Below, one piece after another: positions 34,270-42,878 of a stretch of 64,000 bases of DNA (position 1 is the stretch's first letter; every line of letters starts with the position of its first letter). This DNA is from Streptomyces sp. NBC_01255 (GTDB taxonomy: Bacteria; Actinomycetota; Actinomycetes; Streptomycetales; Streptomycetaceae): the NCBI RefSeq assembly GCF_036226445.1, contig NZ_CP108474.1, forward strand, positions 3,348,001 through 3,412,000, written 5' to 3'. The notes beneath the pieces are model-generated. The model was given only the letters and a program-made list of their open reading frames with translations. It was not told the DNA's origin and did no database searches. A program made the translations under genes and the position numbers.

Positions 34270-35904
34270 TCAGCGCACCCTTGCCGCGAGTGCCCTGAAC
34301 TGGTCCCAGGTGAGGGTCGGTTTCGTCGGGTCCCAGACCTTCTGGGCGAGTGCCGTCAGGGGCAGCCGGATGCCGTCCGCCACCTGGGCCTGGGTCTGCG
34401 CGCCCGAGAGGTCGCACCAGACGGCGAACCGGGCGCCGAGGATCTGGGGGTCGTAGCGGGCCGGGACCGGCGTCGTGCCGCGGAGCACCAGCGGGGTCCA
34501 CTGCTCGTAGATGCGGCGGCCGGTGGGGTAGGTGAATTCGTTCGGCTCGCCGAGGACGTAGTAGAGGTACTCGTCGTTGAGGTTCACGACGTCGCGGCCC
34601 TCGCTCAGGTACTCGGCCGGCGGCCGGGCCCCGATCTCCTTGCCGGTCCAGTACTCGACCTCGATGCCCTTGTCGGCGTTGACGACACCGCCCCGGAAGA
34701 AACCGTCGTTCCAGGCCTTCGCCACCTTGCCCGTGTCGCGCACCACCGCCGCGCGGTCGTTCAGCCAGCCTTCCGCCAGGTCCTGGACGCGCGCCTGGGG
34801 GCCGTACTTCTGGCGGGCCGCCGTGGCCAGCTGCGGATAGGAGGCCTCGGGCGAGCGGACGGTCAGCGCCTGGTACTCGTCGGCGCCGACATGGAACCAG
34901 CCACCGGGGAAGAGGGCGGCGTACTCGCGCAGCAGCTCGTCCACGAGCCGCGCCGAGGCCGGCTTGGAGATGTCGATCGCACCCTGGCGCGGGACCCCCT
35001 GGACGTTGAGCAGTCGCAGGTCGGGGTAGGCGCGCAGGACGGCACCGAGGTGTCCGGGCGAGTCGATCTCGGGCACGACGGTGATGTGCAGGCTCTGCGC
35101 GAGGGCGAGGATCCGGCGCACCTCGGCCTTGGTGAGGTGCTGGGCCGAGACGATCTCGGGGTGGGTGTCCGAGGCGATCCGGAAGCCCTGGTCGTCGGAG
35201 AAGTGCAGACCGAACTGGTTGAGCTTGAGGTCGGCCATCTCCCGGAGCCGGGCCTCGATCCACTCCGCGGTGAAGAACTTGCGGGCGATGTCGAGGTTCA
35301 GTCCGCGCTGGGGCTTCGCGGGCGCGTCGGTGACGGTGCCCTCGGGCATCGCGCCGGTGGCCTTGACCGACTGCTTGAGCGTCCGGGTGCCGTAGAAGAC
35401 CCCGGCCTCGTCGGGCCCGGTGATCCGCACCCGGCCGTCGCGGACCGCGAGGGTGTACGACTCGGCGGCGCCCGTCCCGCCCAGGGCCAGCTCGACGTCG
35501 CCGGGTCCGGCGGCGACGGCGCCGCGGTACGGGACGCCGAGCTCCCCGGCGAGCAGCTTGCCCTCGTCGGCGAGGCCCGCGCTGTTCGCGCCGAGGACGA
35601 TCCCGGCCGTGGGCGCGGGCTTCCAGCCGGGGCCGCGGGCGGCCTCGTGGTCGCGGACGGCGGGGATGGTGCGGGGCTCGGTGGAGAGGGGGTACGTCCG
35701 GGTCGGCGTCGGGGTGGGCGTCGGCGTCGGGGAGGGCGGCGCGCTGGTGGGCGCGGCGCTCGTGGCCGTACCGCCGGAGGGCGACGAAGGGGACGGCGCC
35801 CCGGACGGAGAGCCGTTCGAACAGGCCGCCACGGTGGCCAGTGCCACCGCGGTCGCCATCAGTGCGGGGCCCCGGCGGGGCACCCGTATGGAGTACCGCA
35901 TCAT
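34270..35904 (-). CDS. GH20 beta-N-acetylhexosaminidase lipoprotein
   Basis: A 544-residue exported enzyme. The lipobox TVAAC puts the lipidated Cys at residue 28, followed by a Ser/Pro/Thr linker. The GH20 barrel shows RGLNLDIARKFFTAEWIEA, LHFSDDQGFRIASDTHPEI, VVPEIDSPGHLGAVL and WFHVGADEYQ, the last carrying the catalytic Asp-Glu pair near residue 338. It removes terminal GlcNAc or GalNAc from chitobiose, muropeptides or glycans. The ATG at 35904 has GGGAGGA 7 nt upstream. No DasR-type site is visible in its upstream region. Confidence 0.92.
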   Translation of the reverse strand: MMRYSIRVPRRGPALMATAVALATVAACSNGSPSGAPSPSSPSGGTATSAAPTSAPPSPTPTPTPTPTRTYPLSTEPRTIPAVRDHEAARGPGWKPAPTAGIVLGANSAGLADEGKLLAGELGVPYRGAVAAGPGDVELALGGTGAAESYTLAVRDGRVRITGPDEAGVFYGTRTLKQSVKATGAMPEGTVTDAPAKPQRGLNLDIARKFFTAEWIEARLREMADLKLNQFGLHFSDDQGFRIASDTHPEIVSAQHLTKAEVRRILALAQSLHITVVPEIDSPGHLGAVLRAYPDLRLLNVQGVPRQGAIDISKPASARLVDELLREYAALFPGGWFHVGADEYQALTVRSPEASYPQLATAARQKYGPQARVQDLAEGWLNDRAAVVRDTGKVAKAWNDGFFRGGVVNADKGIEVEYWTGKEIGARPPAEYLSEGRDVVNLNDEYLYYVLGEPNEFTYPTGRRIYEQWTPLVLRGTTPVPARYDPQILGARFAVWCDLSGAQTQAQVADGIRLPLTALAQKVWDPTKPTLTWDQFRALAARVR

Positions 35905-36086
35905 TCGGAATCCTCCCGTACGGAAGGCGGTCCGGCCAATCGGGGGAACGGAACCGGATCGTCCATCACATGTTCCGAAACTCTCCCTTCCGGGTGAAAT
36001 TCGCGCATCCGTCGGACACTTCCCTCGTCCCGTCGATAACGTTGAGTCACGTCCACCCCACCCGTCCCGGAGTACCGGAGCCCACG

Positions 36087-36704
36087 CTGACCAGCGACAC
36101 CCACGCCCCCTGCCGGACACCGGGCTCCACGGACACGCCTGCCATACCCGCGCAGAACAAGGGCCCCGCCGCTCAGCCGTCCACTCCGCCGTCCACTCGG
36201 CCGTCCCCCCACCCCTCGCCCCACGGGCTCACGCGCTTCAACGCCGCCTCGGCCGCCGAGGCGGAGACCCTGCTCCTCTCCTGCTGCCACAGCCCCCGGT
36301 GGGCCGAACGGGTGACCGCGCACCGCCCGTACCCGACGGTCGACGCGCTGCTCGCGGCCGCCGACGAGGCCGGCTACGACCTGTCCCGCGCCGATCTCGA
36401 CGAGGCACTGGCCGCCGAGTCCTCCGCCCCGCCGCACCCCGACGCCCCGCCGGCGGCGCGGACCGCGCTGCGGGCCGCCCACGCCGCGTACGAGAGCAGC
36501 TTCGGACACGCGTTCGTGATCAGCCTCGAAAATGTGCGGCCCGGAGAGCGTCTCGACCAGGTATTGGCAGGCATTCGGTCACGTCTCGGCAACGAACCAG
36601 AGGAAGAGCGCGTGATCGCCGCCGACGAACTGAGGCGGCTCGCCCGCGCCCGGCTTGCCTTCCGCTTGTCCGAGGGCCTCACACCCCGACACTCCGAAGC
36701 GTGA
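36087..36704 (+). CDS. uraD: OHCU decarboxylase (UraD-like)
   Basis: The conserved body (from LTRFNAASAAEAETLLLSCC to LAFRLSEG) matches 2-oxo-4-hydroxy-4-carboxy-5-ureidoimidazoline decarboxylase of the uric acid pathway, including SPRWAERVTAHRPY and FGHAFVI. It would convert OHCU to (S)-allantoin. The start is unclear: no ATG or GTG lies near the body. CTG 36087 has GGAG 6 nt upstream and gives 205 residues; ATG 35970 is the nearest ATG but adds a run of unlikely residues. No other uricolytic gene is adjacent. Confidence 0.75.
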   Translation: MTSDTHAPCRTPGSTDTPAIPAQNKGPAAQPSTPPSTRPSPHPSPHGLTRFNAASAAEAETLLLSCCHSPRWAERVTAHRPYPTVDALLAAADEAGYDLSRADLDEALAAESSAPPHPDAPPAARTALRAAHAAYESSFGHAFVISLENVRPGERLDQVLAGIRSRLGNEPEEERVIAADELRRLARARLAFRLSEGLTPRHSEA

Positions 36705-36896
36705 TTCCGACCGGAACAGGGCGATTTCGGCTTGTGGGATAGCCCGTCCGTGCCTGTTTGATCACACCGATGGACCCCGCGCGAGCGAACCGACAAGTCG
36801 TCGCTACGATGACCGGGGCCGGTGGACCGTACCCGGCCGGGTCAGACCGACAGAGAAGCCGGCCGACCCTGATCCCCGCTCCCGGAGGGTTTTTCC

Positions 36897-37277
36897 GTGC
36901 CGGCTGGAACGCTGTACCGCGGCCGGGAAGGAATGTGGAGCTGGGTGGCTCATCGAGTCACCGGCGTCCTCATCTTCTTCTTCCTGTTCGTACACGTGCT
37001 GGACACCGCTCTCGTCCGCGTCTCTCCCGAGGCGTACGACGAGGTCGTCGCGACCTACAAGACGCCGATCGTCGCTCTTCTGGAGTACGGCCTCGTCGCC
37101 GCCATCCTCTTCCACGCGCTGAACGGTCTCCGTGTCATCGCCGTGGACTTCTGGTCCAAGGGCCCGCGCTACCAGAAGCAGATGCTCTGGACCGTCGTGG
37201 GCATCTGGGTCGTGCTGATGGCGGGCTCGCTGTACCCCGTCCTCGGCCACGCCGCACGTGAACTGTTCGGGAGCTGA
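36897..37277 (+). CDS. sdhC: Succinate dehydrogenase cytochrome b556 subunit
   Basis: A 126-residue membrane anchor with three helices. MWSWVAHRVTGVLIFFFLFV contains the Arg/His region of the SdhC family, and HVLDTALV follows. GGAGG lies 8 nt before GTG 36897. It heads the sdhCDAB operon; TACGAT near 36805-36810 may be its -10. With SdhD it binds heme b and quinone in complex II. Confidence 0.93.
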   Translation: MPAGTLYRGREGMWSWVAHRVTGVLIFFFLFVHVLDTALVRVSPEAYDEVVATYKTPIVALLEYGLVAAILFHALNGLRVIAVDFWSKGPRYQKQMLWTVVGIWVVLMAGSLYPVLGHAARELFGS

Positions 37278-37285
37278 CGCCAGAT

Positions 37286-37765
37286 ATGTCTGCTGACACC
37301 ACCTCCTCCGCCGCCATCGGCCCCGTCGAGGGCGCCGTGTACGACGTGGACAACCCCGCGCCGTACATCGAGGCCCCGCGCAAGCGCACCGGCAAGACGC
37401 CGAAGGCGACCCGCGGCAACTTCGAGATGGCCGCGTGGCTCTTCATGCGCCTCTCCGGCGTGGTCCTCGTCGTCCTGGTCCTCGGCCACCTGCTGATCCA
37501 GCTCTTCCTCGACGGCGGCGTCTCCAAGATCGGCTTCGCCTTCGTGGCCGGCCGCTGGGCGTCCCCGTTCTGGCAGGTCTGGGACCTGCTGATGCTCTGG
37601 CTCGCCATGCTGCACGGCGCCAACGGCCTCCGTACGGTCATCAACGACTACGCGGAGCGGGCCAACACGCGCCTGTGGCTCAAGGGCCTGCTGTACACCG
37701 CCACGGTGTTCACCATCCTTCTGGGCACGCTGGTGATCTTCACCTTCGACCCGAACATCCGCTAG
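37286..37765 (+). CDS. sdhD: Succinate dehydrogenase hydrophobic anchor subunit
   Basis: A 159-residue three-helix anchor with a 45-residue hydrophilic N-terminal extension, common in actinomycete SdhD. The segments RLSGVVLVVLVLGHLLIQLF and MLHGANGLRTVINDYAERAN carry the heme and quinone-site residues. It lies 8 nt after sdhC. Confidence 0.93.
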   Translation: MSADTTSSAAIGPVEGAVYDVDNPAPYIEAPRKRTGKTPKATRGNFEMAAWLFMRLSGVVLVVLVLGHLLIQLFLDGGVSKIGFAFVAGRWASPFWQVWDLLMLWLAMLHGANGLRTVINDYAERANTRLWLKGLLYTATVFTILLGTLVIFTFDPNIR

Positions 37766-37790
37766 GCACGGGGCTGAGGTAATCCACGTC

Positions 37791-39545
37791 ATGAAGATCC
37801 ACAAGTACGACACCGTCATCGTCGGCGCCGGTGGCGCGGGCATGCGCGCCGCCATCGAGTCGACGAAGCGCAGCCGCACCGCCGTCCTGACGAAGCTGTA
37901 CCCCACCCGCTCCCACACGGGCGCCGCGCAGGGCGGCATGGCCGCCGCGCTCGCCAACGTGGAGGAGGACAACTGGGAGTGGCACACCTTCGACACGGTC
38001 AAGGGCGGTGACTACCTGGTCGACCAGGACGCCGCCGAGATCCTGGCGAAGGAGGCCATCGACGCCGTCCTCGACCTGGAGAAGATGGGCCTGCCGTTCA
38101 ACCGGACCCCGAACGGCACCATCGACCAGCGCCGCTTCGGCGGTCACTCCCGCAACCACGGCGAGGCCCCGGTCCGCCGGTCCTGCTACGCCGCGGACCG
38201 CACCGGCCACATGATCCTCCAGACGCTGTACCAGAACTGCGTCAAGGAGGGTGTGGAGTTCTTCAACGAGTTCTACGTCCTGGACCAGCTCATCGTCGAG
38301 GTCGACGGTGTGAAGCACTCCGCGGGCGTCGTCGCGTACGAGCTGGCCACCGGCGAGATCCACATCTTCCAGGCCAAGGCCGTGATCTACGCGTCCGGCG
38401 GCACCGGCAAGTTCTTCAAGGTGACCTCCAACGCCCACACCCTGACCGGTGACGGCCAGGCCGCGTGCTACCGCCGTGGTCTGCCCCTGGAGGACATGGA
38501 GTTCTTCCAGTTCCACCCGACGGGCATCTGGCGCATGGGCATCCTGCTGACGGAGGGCGCCCGCGGTGAAGGCGGCATCCTCCGCAACAAGGACGGCGAG
38601 CGCTTCATGGAGAAGTACGCGCCGGTCATGAAGGACCTCGCGTCCCGTGACGTCGTCTCCCGCTCCATCTACACGGAGATCCGCGAGGGCCGCGGCTGCG
38701 GTCCCGAGGGCGACCACGTCTACCTGGACCTGACGCACCTTCCGCCGGAGCAGCTCGACGCCAAGCTCCCGGACATCACCGAGTTCGCCCGTACGTACCT
38801 CGGCATCGAGCCGTACACGGACCCGATCCCGATCCAGCCCACCGCGCACTACGCCATGGGCGGCATCCCGACCAACGTCGAGGGTGAGGTCCTCTCGGAC
38901 AACACCACCGTCGTCCCGGGTCTGTACGCGGCCGGCGAGGTCGCCTGCGTGTCGGTGCACGGCGCCAACCGCCTCGGCACCAACTCGCTGCTCGACATCA
39001 ACGTCTTCGGCAAGCGCTCCGGCATCGCCGCCGCCGAGTACTCCGCCAAGCACGACTACGTCGAGCTGCCGGAGAACCCGGAGTCCCTCGTCGTCGCGAC
39101 GATCGAGAAGCTGCGCGACTCCACGGGTCACGAGCGCGTGGCGGACATCCGCCGCGAGCTGCAGGAGACCATGGACGCCAACGTCATGGTGTTCCGCACC
39201 GAGCAGACGATCAAGACGGCCGTCGAGAAGATCGCCGAGCTGCGCGAGCGCTACGAGAACGTGTCCATCCAGGACAAGGGCAAGCGCTTCAACACGGACC
39301 TCCTTGAGGCCATCGAGCTGGGCAACCTGCTCGAACTGGCCGAGGTCATGGCCGTCTCGGCCCTCGCGCGCAAGGAGTCCCGCGGCGGTCACTACCGCGA
39401 GGACTACCCGAACCGCGACGACGTCAACTTCATGCGCCACACCATGGCGTACCGCGAGGTCGGCGACGACGGCTCCGAGACCGTCCGTCTCGACTACAAG
39501 CCGGTCGTCCAGACCCGCTACCAGCCGATGGAGCGTAAGTACTGA
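37791..39545 (+). CDS. sdhA: Succinate dehydrogenase flavoprotein subunit
   Basis: A 584-residue flavoprotein that oxidises succinate to fumarate. It has the dinucleotide motif VIVGAGGAGMRAAIE, the FAD-linking His in SHTGAAQGGMAA, the substrate-site HGEAPVRRSCYAADRTGH, and HGANRLGTNSLLDINVFG. Length is normal. It lies 25 nt after sdhD and overlaps sdhB by 1 nt (TGATG). Confidence 0.97.
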   Translation: MKIHKYDTVIVGAGGAGMRAAIESTKRSRTAVLTKLYPTRSHTGAAQGGMAAALANVEEDNWEWHTFDTVKGGDYLVDQDAAEILAKEAIDAVLDLEKMGLPFNRTPNGTIDQRRFGGHSRNHGEAPVRRSCYAADRTGHMILQTLYQNCVKEGVEFFNEFYVLDQLIVEVDGVKHSAGVVAYELATGEIHIFQAKAVIYASGGTGKFFKVTSNAHTLTGDGQAACYRRGLPLEDMEFFQFHPTGIWRMGILLTEGARGEGGILRNKDGERFMEKYAPVMKDLASRDVVSRSIYTEIREGRGCGPEGDHVYLDLTHLPPEQLDAKLPDITEFARTYLGIEPYTDPIPIQPTAHYAMGGIPTNVEGEVLSDNTTVVPGLYAAGEVACVSVHGANRLGTNSLLDINVFGKRSGIAAAEYSAKHDYVELPENPESLVVATIEKLRDSTGHERVADIRRELQETMDANVMVFRTEQTIKTAVEKIAELRERYENVSIQDKGKRFNTDLLEAIELGNLLELAEVMAVSALARKESRGGHYREDYPNRDDVNFMRHTMAYREVGDDGSETVRLDYKPVVQTRYQPMERKY

Positions 39546-40303
39546 TGGCTACCCCCGTACTGGACAAGGTCGAGGCGGAGTCCGCCGCCTCCCCGTACAT
39601 CACGGTCACGATGCGGATCCGCCGCTTCAACCCCGAGATCTCGGACGCCTCGGTCTGGGAAGACTTCCAGATCGAGATCGACCCGAAGGAGCGTGTCCTC
39701 GACGCCCTCCACAAGATCAAGTGGGACGTCGACGGCACGCTGACCTTCCGCAGGTCGTGCGCGCACGGCATCTGCGGCTCGGACGCGATGCGGATCAACG
39801 GCAAGAACAGGCTCGCCTGCAAGACGCTGATCAAGGACCTCAACCCCGAGAAGCCGATCACGGTCGAGGCCATCAAGGGCCTGACGGTGCTGAAGGACCT
39901 TGTCGTCGACATGGAGCCCTTCTTCCAGGCGTACCGGGACGTCATGCCGTTCCTGGTCACCAAGGGCAACGAGCCGACGCGCGAGCGCCTGCAGTCCGCC
40001 GAGGACCGCGAGCGCTTCGACGACACCACCAAGTGCATCCTGTGCGCCGCGTGCACGTCGTCCTGCCCGGTCTTCTGGAACGACGGCCAGTACTTCGGTC
40101 CGGCCGCGATCGTCAACGCGCACCGCTTCATCTTCGACTCGCGTGACGAGGCGGGCGAGCAGCGCCTGGAGATCCTGAACGACAAGGACGGCGTGTGGCG
40201 TTGCCGCACGACCTTCAACTGCACCGACGCGTGCCCCCGTGGCATCGAGGTCACGAAGGCGATCCAGGAAGTCAAGCGCGCGCTGATCACGCGTCGTTTC
40301 TGA
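39545..40303 (+). CDS. sdhB: Succinate dehydrogenase iron-sulfur subunit
   Basis: A 252-residue electron carrier with three Fe-S sites: RSCAHGICGSDAMRINGKN...C for 2Fe-2S, CILCAACTSSCPVFW for 4Fe-4S and CRTTFNCTDACPRGIEV for 3Fe-4S. It passes electrons from FAD to quinone. It is the last gene of the operon, followed by a strong terminator. Confidence 0.97.
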   Translation: MATPVLDKVEAESAASPYITVTMRIRRFNPEISDASVWEDFQIEIDPKERVLDALHKIKWDVDGTLTFRRSCAHGICGSDAMRINGKNRLACKTLIKDLNPEKPITVEAIKGLTVLKDLVVDMEPFFQAYRDVMPFLVTKGNEPTRERLQSAEDRERFDDTTKCILCAACTSSCPVFWNDGQYFGPAAIVNAHRFIFDSRDEAGEQRLEILNDKDGVWRCRTTFNCTDACPRGIEVTKAIQEVKRALITRRF

Positions 40304-40323
40304 CGTCTCGTTCGGCTGTAAAC

Positions 40324-40361
40324 GCCCGCTTCTGTACGCTGCGCGTGCAGGAGCGGGCTTT
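40324..40361 (+). terminator. Terminator of sdhCDAB
   Basis: A 16-bp stem with two G-U pairs (40324-40339 with 40343-40358), 3-nt loop, then TTTG. It lies 21 nt after the sdhB stop. Confidence 0.8.
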
Positions 40362-40394
40362 GTCGTTGCGGAGTGTCGTGGAAAGCGGGGACTG

Positions 40395-40925
40395 ATGAGC
40401 GAGCCGAATCCTTACGCGGACGGGGAGTACCGGTGGGGTCCTGGCGAGGGTTCCGGGACTCCCGCGTACGGGTATCCGCAGGACGCTACGCCGTGGGCGG
40501 GACCGGGGCCGTACCAGGCGCCGGCCTACCAGCCGACGCTGCCGGGCGGGGTGGCCATGCCGCCGCCGTACCCGACGGGCGGGGTGCCGTCGTTCGCCAT
40601 CGGGGACATCAGCGTGGTCGGTGACCAGATCCTCACCCCGGCCGGGCCGATGCCGCTGAAGGGCGCGGTGTGGAACGCGATGGACCTGTCGCGTCACGAG
40701 GAGAAGATCTCGACGGTCGGCATCGTGCTGGCCTGTCTCTTCGTCGCGGCCTGCGGCCTGGGGCTGCTGTTCCTGCTGATCAAGGAGAAGGTGACGACGG
40801 GCTTCGTCCAGATCACCGTGAACAGCGGGGGCAAGCACCACTCCACGATGATCCCGGCGATGCACCCGGACACCATCCACTGGGCGATGGCGCAGATCAA
40901 CTACGCGCGCTTGCTGAGCGTCTGA
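40395..40925 (+). CDS. Pro-rich single-pass membrane protein
   Basis: A 176-residue protein. Residues 1-65 are Pro/Tyr/Gly-rich (PYADGEYRWGPGEG, PPPYPTGG), residues about 110-132 form one transmembrane helix (VGIVLACLFVAACGLGLLFL), and a short C-terminal domain follows. The middle part AIGDISVVGDQILTPAGPMP is repeated in other Streptomyces proteins of unknown role. GCGGGGA lies before ATG 40395. Confidence 0.72.
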   Translation: MSEPNPYADGEYRWGPGEGSGTPAYGYPQDATPWAGPGPYQAPAYQPTLPGGVAMPPPYPTGGVPSFAIGDISVVGDQILTPAGPMPLKGAVWNAMDLSRHEEKISTVGIVLACLFVAACGLGLLFLLIKEKVTTGFVQITVNSGGKHHSTMIPAMHPDTIHWAMAQINYARLLSV

Positions 40926-40944
40926 CCCTGCTCCGGCGGGACGG

Positions 40945-41496
40945 TCAGTCCCAGTGGCGGACGTGCTCCGCGCTCTCCGCCTCGACCATGATGCGGCGCA
41001 GCAGGTCGTTGAGTTGATTCCGCTCCTCGGCGGAGAGGACGCCGAGGAGGCGGTACTCCTCGTGCCCGAGGACGTCCATGGCGCCGAGCCAGGTCTGATG
41101 GCCGGCGTCGGTGAGCTCGACGACGACCCGGCGCCGGTCGGTCGTGGACTGTGTACGGCGGACGAATCCGCGCTTCTCCAGGGCTTCGAGGCGGCCCGAG
41201 ACGGAGGCGGGGGCGAGGTCGAGGTCCTGGGCCAGTTCGGAGGGGGCGGCGCTGCCGCCGCGGCCCGCGAGCTTGTGGAGGGTGTCGAACTCGTATCGCT
41301 CCAGGTCGAAGTCGGCGAGTGACTGCTCCCTGACCCGGCGGAAGTGGACGGAGAGCTTCTTCATCCGGGTGACGGCGCCCTCGACGACGGGGTCGAGGCC
41401 GGGCAGGACGGGCTGCCAGCGGGCGACGTGGTCGTCCGTCCAGTCGCGGGGCTGACCGGATTCACCTGGGGTACGCGGTTCCTCGGGGAGCGCCAT
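40945..41496 (-). CDS. MarR family transcriptional regulator
   Basis: A 183-residue winged-helix protein. FDTLHKLAGRGGSAAPSELA, then DLDLAPASVSGRLEALEKRG and the wing VRRTQSTTDRRRVVVELTDA, are typical MarR elements. TACGAT (41503-41508, minus strand) lies 6 nt before the ATG at 41496, so it is leaderless. It is divergent from an MFS exporter with overlapping dyads in the spacer, indicating joint control. Confidence 0.9.
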   Translation of the reverse strand: MALPEEPRTPGESGQPRDWTDDHVARWQPVLPGLDPVVEGAVTRMKKLSVHFRRVREQSLADFDLERYEFDTLHKLAGRGGSAAPSELAQDLDLAPASVSGRLEALEKRGFVRRTQSTTDRRRVVVELTDAGHQTWLGAMDVLGHEEYRLLGVLSAEERNQLNDLLRRIMVEAESAEHVRHWD

Positions 41497-41502
41497 GAAG
41501 TG

Positions 41503-41576
41503 ATCGTACGTCGGCGGACGGGCCTCTTCTCAAGAGAAGTATTTCGTTGACGAATTATTCGATACCGAAATACTCT
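41503..41576. promoter_or_regulatory. Divergent MarR/MFS promoters and dyads
   Basis: For the MFS gene: TTGACG (41548-41553), 17 bp, TACTCT (41571-41576), then 7 nt to ATG. For marR: TACGAT (41508-41503). Dyads: TATTTCG (41540-41546) with CGAAATA (41566-41572), and TTCG-TTGA-CGAA at 41543-41554. The spacer is unusually AT-rich for this genome. Confidence 0.65.
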
Positions 41577-41583
41577 GCGGTCC

Positions 41584-42807
41584 ATGCCTGCCGCTCCCGT
41601 GCGCGCCGCCGCGCCCGCCGCCGTCCCCCACCCCCTGCGCACCCGCTCCTTCCGCCTCCTCTTCACCGGCCGCGCCCTCTCCCTCCTGGGTGACGCGGCG
41701 ATCCCCGCCGCCCTCGCCCTCGCCGTCCTGGAGGCCACCGGCTCCACGTCGGCGCTCGCCCTCGTCCTCGGCTGCGCGATGGTCCCCCGGCTGCTCCTGC
41801 TACCCCTGGGCGGCGTCGTCGGCGACCGCTTCGACGCCCGCACGGTCGCGCTCGTCACCGACCTCGTGCGCTGCGCCACACAGCTCCTGGTCGGCATCCA
41901 GCTGCTCGGCGGCGCCCCGAGCCTCGCCGTCCTCGCGGTCGCCGAGGCGCTCGGCGGCGCCGCCGGGGCCTTCGCGATGCCGACCGGTTCACCGCTGGTG
42001 AAGGGAACCGTCGCGCCCGAGGCGCTGCACCGCGCCAACGCGGCGATGAGCGTCGCCCGGAGCGCCAGCCGCCTCGGCGGACCGGCGCTCGCGGGCACTC
42101 TCGTCCTGACCGTGGGGCCCGGCTGGGCGTTCGTCCTGGACGCGGCCACCTTCGCCGTCAGCGCCCTGCTCCTGACGGCCGTACGGGTGGAAAGGGTGCC
42201 GATCCCGCGCCGCTCGCTCCGCGCCGACCTGGCGGAGGGCTGGCAGGAGGTCCGCTCCCGGGACTGGTACTGGACCAGCCTGATCGGCCACAGCGCCTGG
42301 AACGGCGCCGCGGCCGTCCTGATGACCCTCGGCCCCGCCGTCGCCGTGCAACGGCTCGGCGGCGACGCCACCTGGGTCGTCCTGCTCCAGGTCGGCGCCG
42401 TCGGCTTCCTCCTCGGGGCACTGCTCGCCGACCGGGCCCGCCCCAAGCGCCCGGTCCTGACGGCGAACCTCGGGCTCGCCACGTACGCCCTGCCGCTGAT
42501 CCTGCTCGCCGTGGCCGCGCCCGCGCCGCTGACGATCGCGGCCTACGGGCTCGCGCAGGCGGGGCTCGGCTTCCTCTCCCCCGTCTGGGACACCGCCGTC
42601 CAGCGGGCGATACCCGACCACGCGCTCGCCCGCGTCACCTCGTACGACTGGCTGCTCTCGCTGGCCGCGATGCCGCTCGGCTACGCCCTGGCCCCGCTCG
42701 CCGCCGCGGCCTGGGGGCCGGAGGTGCCGCTGCTCGCCGCCGCGGTGGTGGTGGGCGGCTGCTGCCTCGGCACGGCGCTCGTCCCGGGGGTACGGCGCTT
42801 CCGCTGA
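41584..42807 (+). CDS. MFS transporter (MarR-controlled)
   Basis: A 407-residue major facilitator with about 12 helices. RSFRLLFTGRALSLLGDAAI and GGVVGDRFDARTVALVTDLV match the MdfA/EmrD-unrelated macrolide-efflux (MefA-like) group. Leaderless start at ATG 41584. The adjacent divergent MarR suggests an inducible drug efflux pump; substrate unknown. The stop codon lies in the first unit of a tandem repeat. Confidence 0.88.
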   Translation: MPAAPVRAAAPAAVPHPLRTRSFRLLFTGRALSLLGDAAIPAALALAVLEATGSTSALALVLGCAMVPRLLLLPLGGVVGDRFDARTVALVTDLVRCATQLLVGIQLLGGAPSLAVLAVAEALGGAAGAFAMPTGSPLVKGTVAPEALHRANAAMSVARSASRLGGPALAGTLVLTVGPGWAFVLDAATFAVSALLLTAVRVERVPIPRRSLRADLAEGWQEVRSRDWYWTSLIGHSAWNGAAAVLMTLGPAVAVQRLGGDATWVVLLQVGAVGFLLGALLADRARPKRPVLTANLGLATYALPLILLAVAAPAPLTIAAYGLAQAGLGFLSPVWDTAVQRAIPDHALARVTSYDWLLSLAAMPLGYALAPLAAAAWGPEVPLLAAAVVVGGCCLGTALVPGVRRFR

Positions 42808-42878
42808 GGCTCAGACCCCTGCCTGAGGCTCAGACCCCCGCCTGAGGCTAGACCCCCGCCTGAGGCTCAGACCCCCGC
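42804..42878. repeat. 19-bp tandem repeat bridging two convergent stop codons
   Basis: Four copies of CTGAGGCTCAGACCCCYGC: 42804-42822, 42823-42841, 42842-42859 (18 bp, one C missing) and 42860-42878. The first holds the MFS stop and the last holds the stop of the alpha/beta hydrolase on the other strand. Confidence 0.85.
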
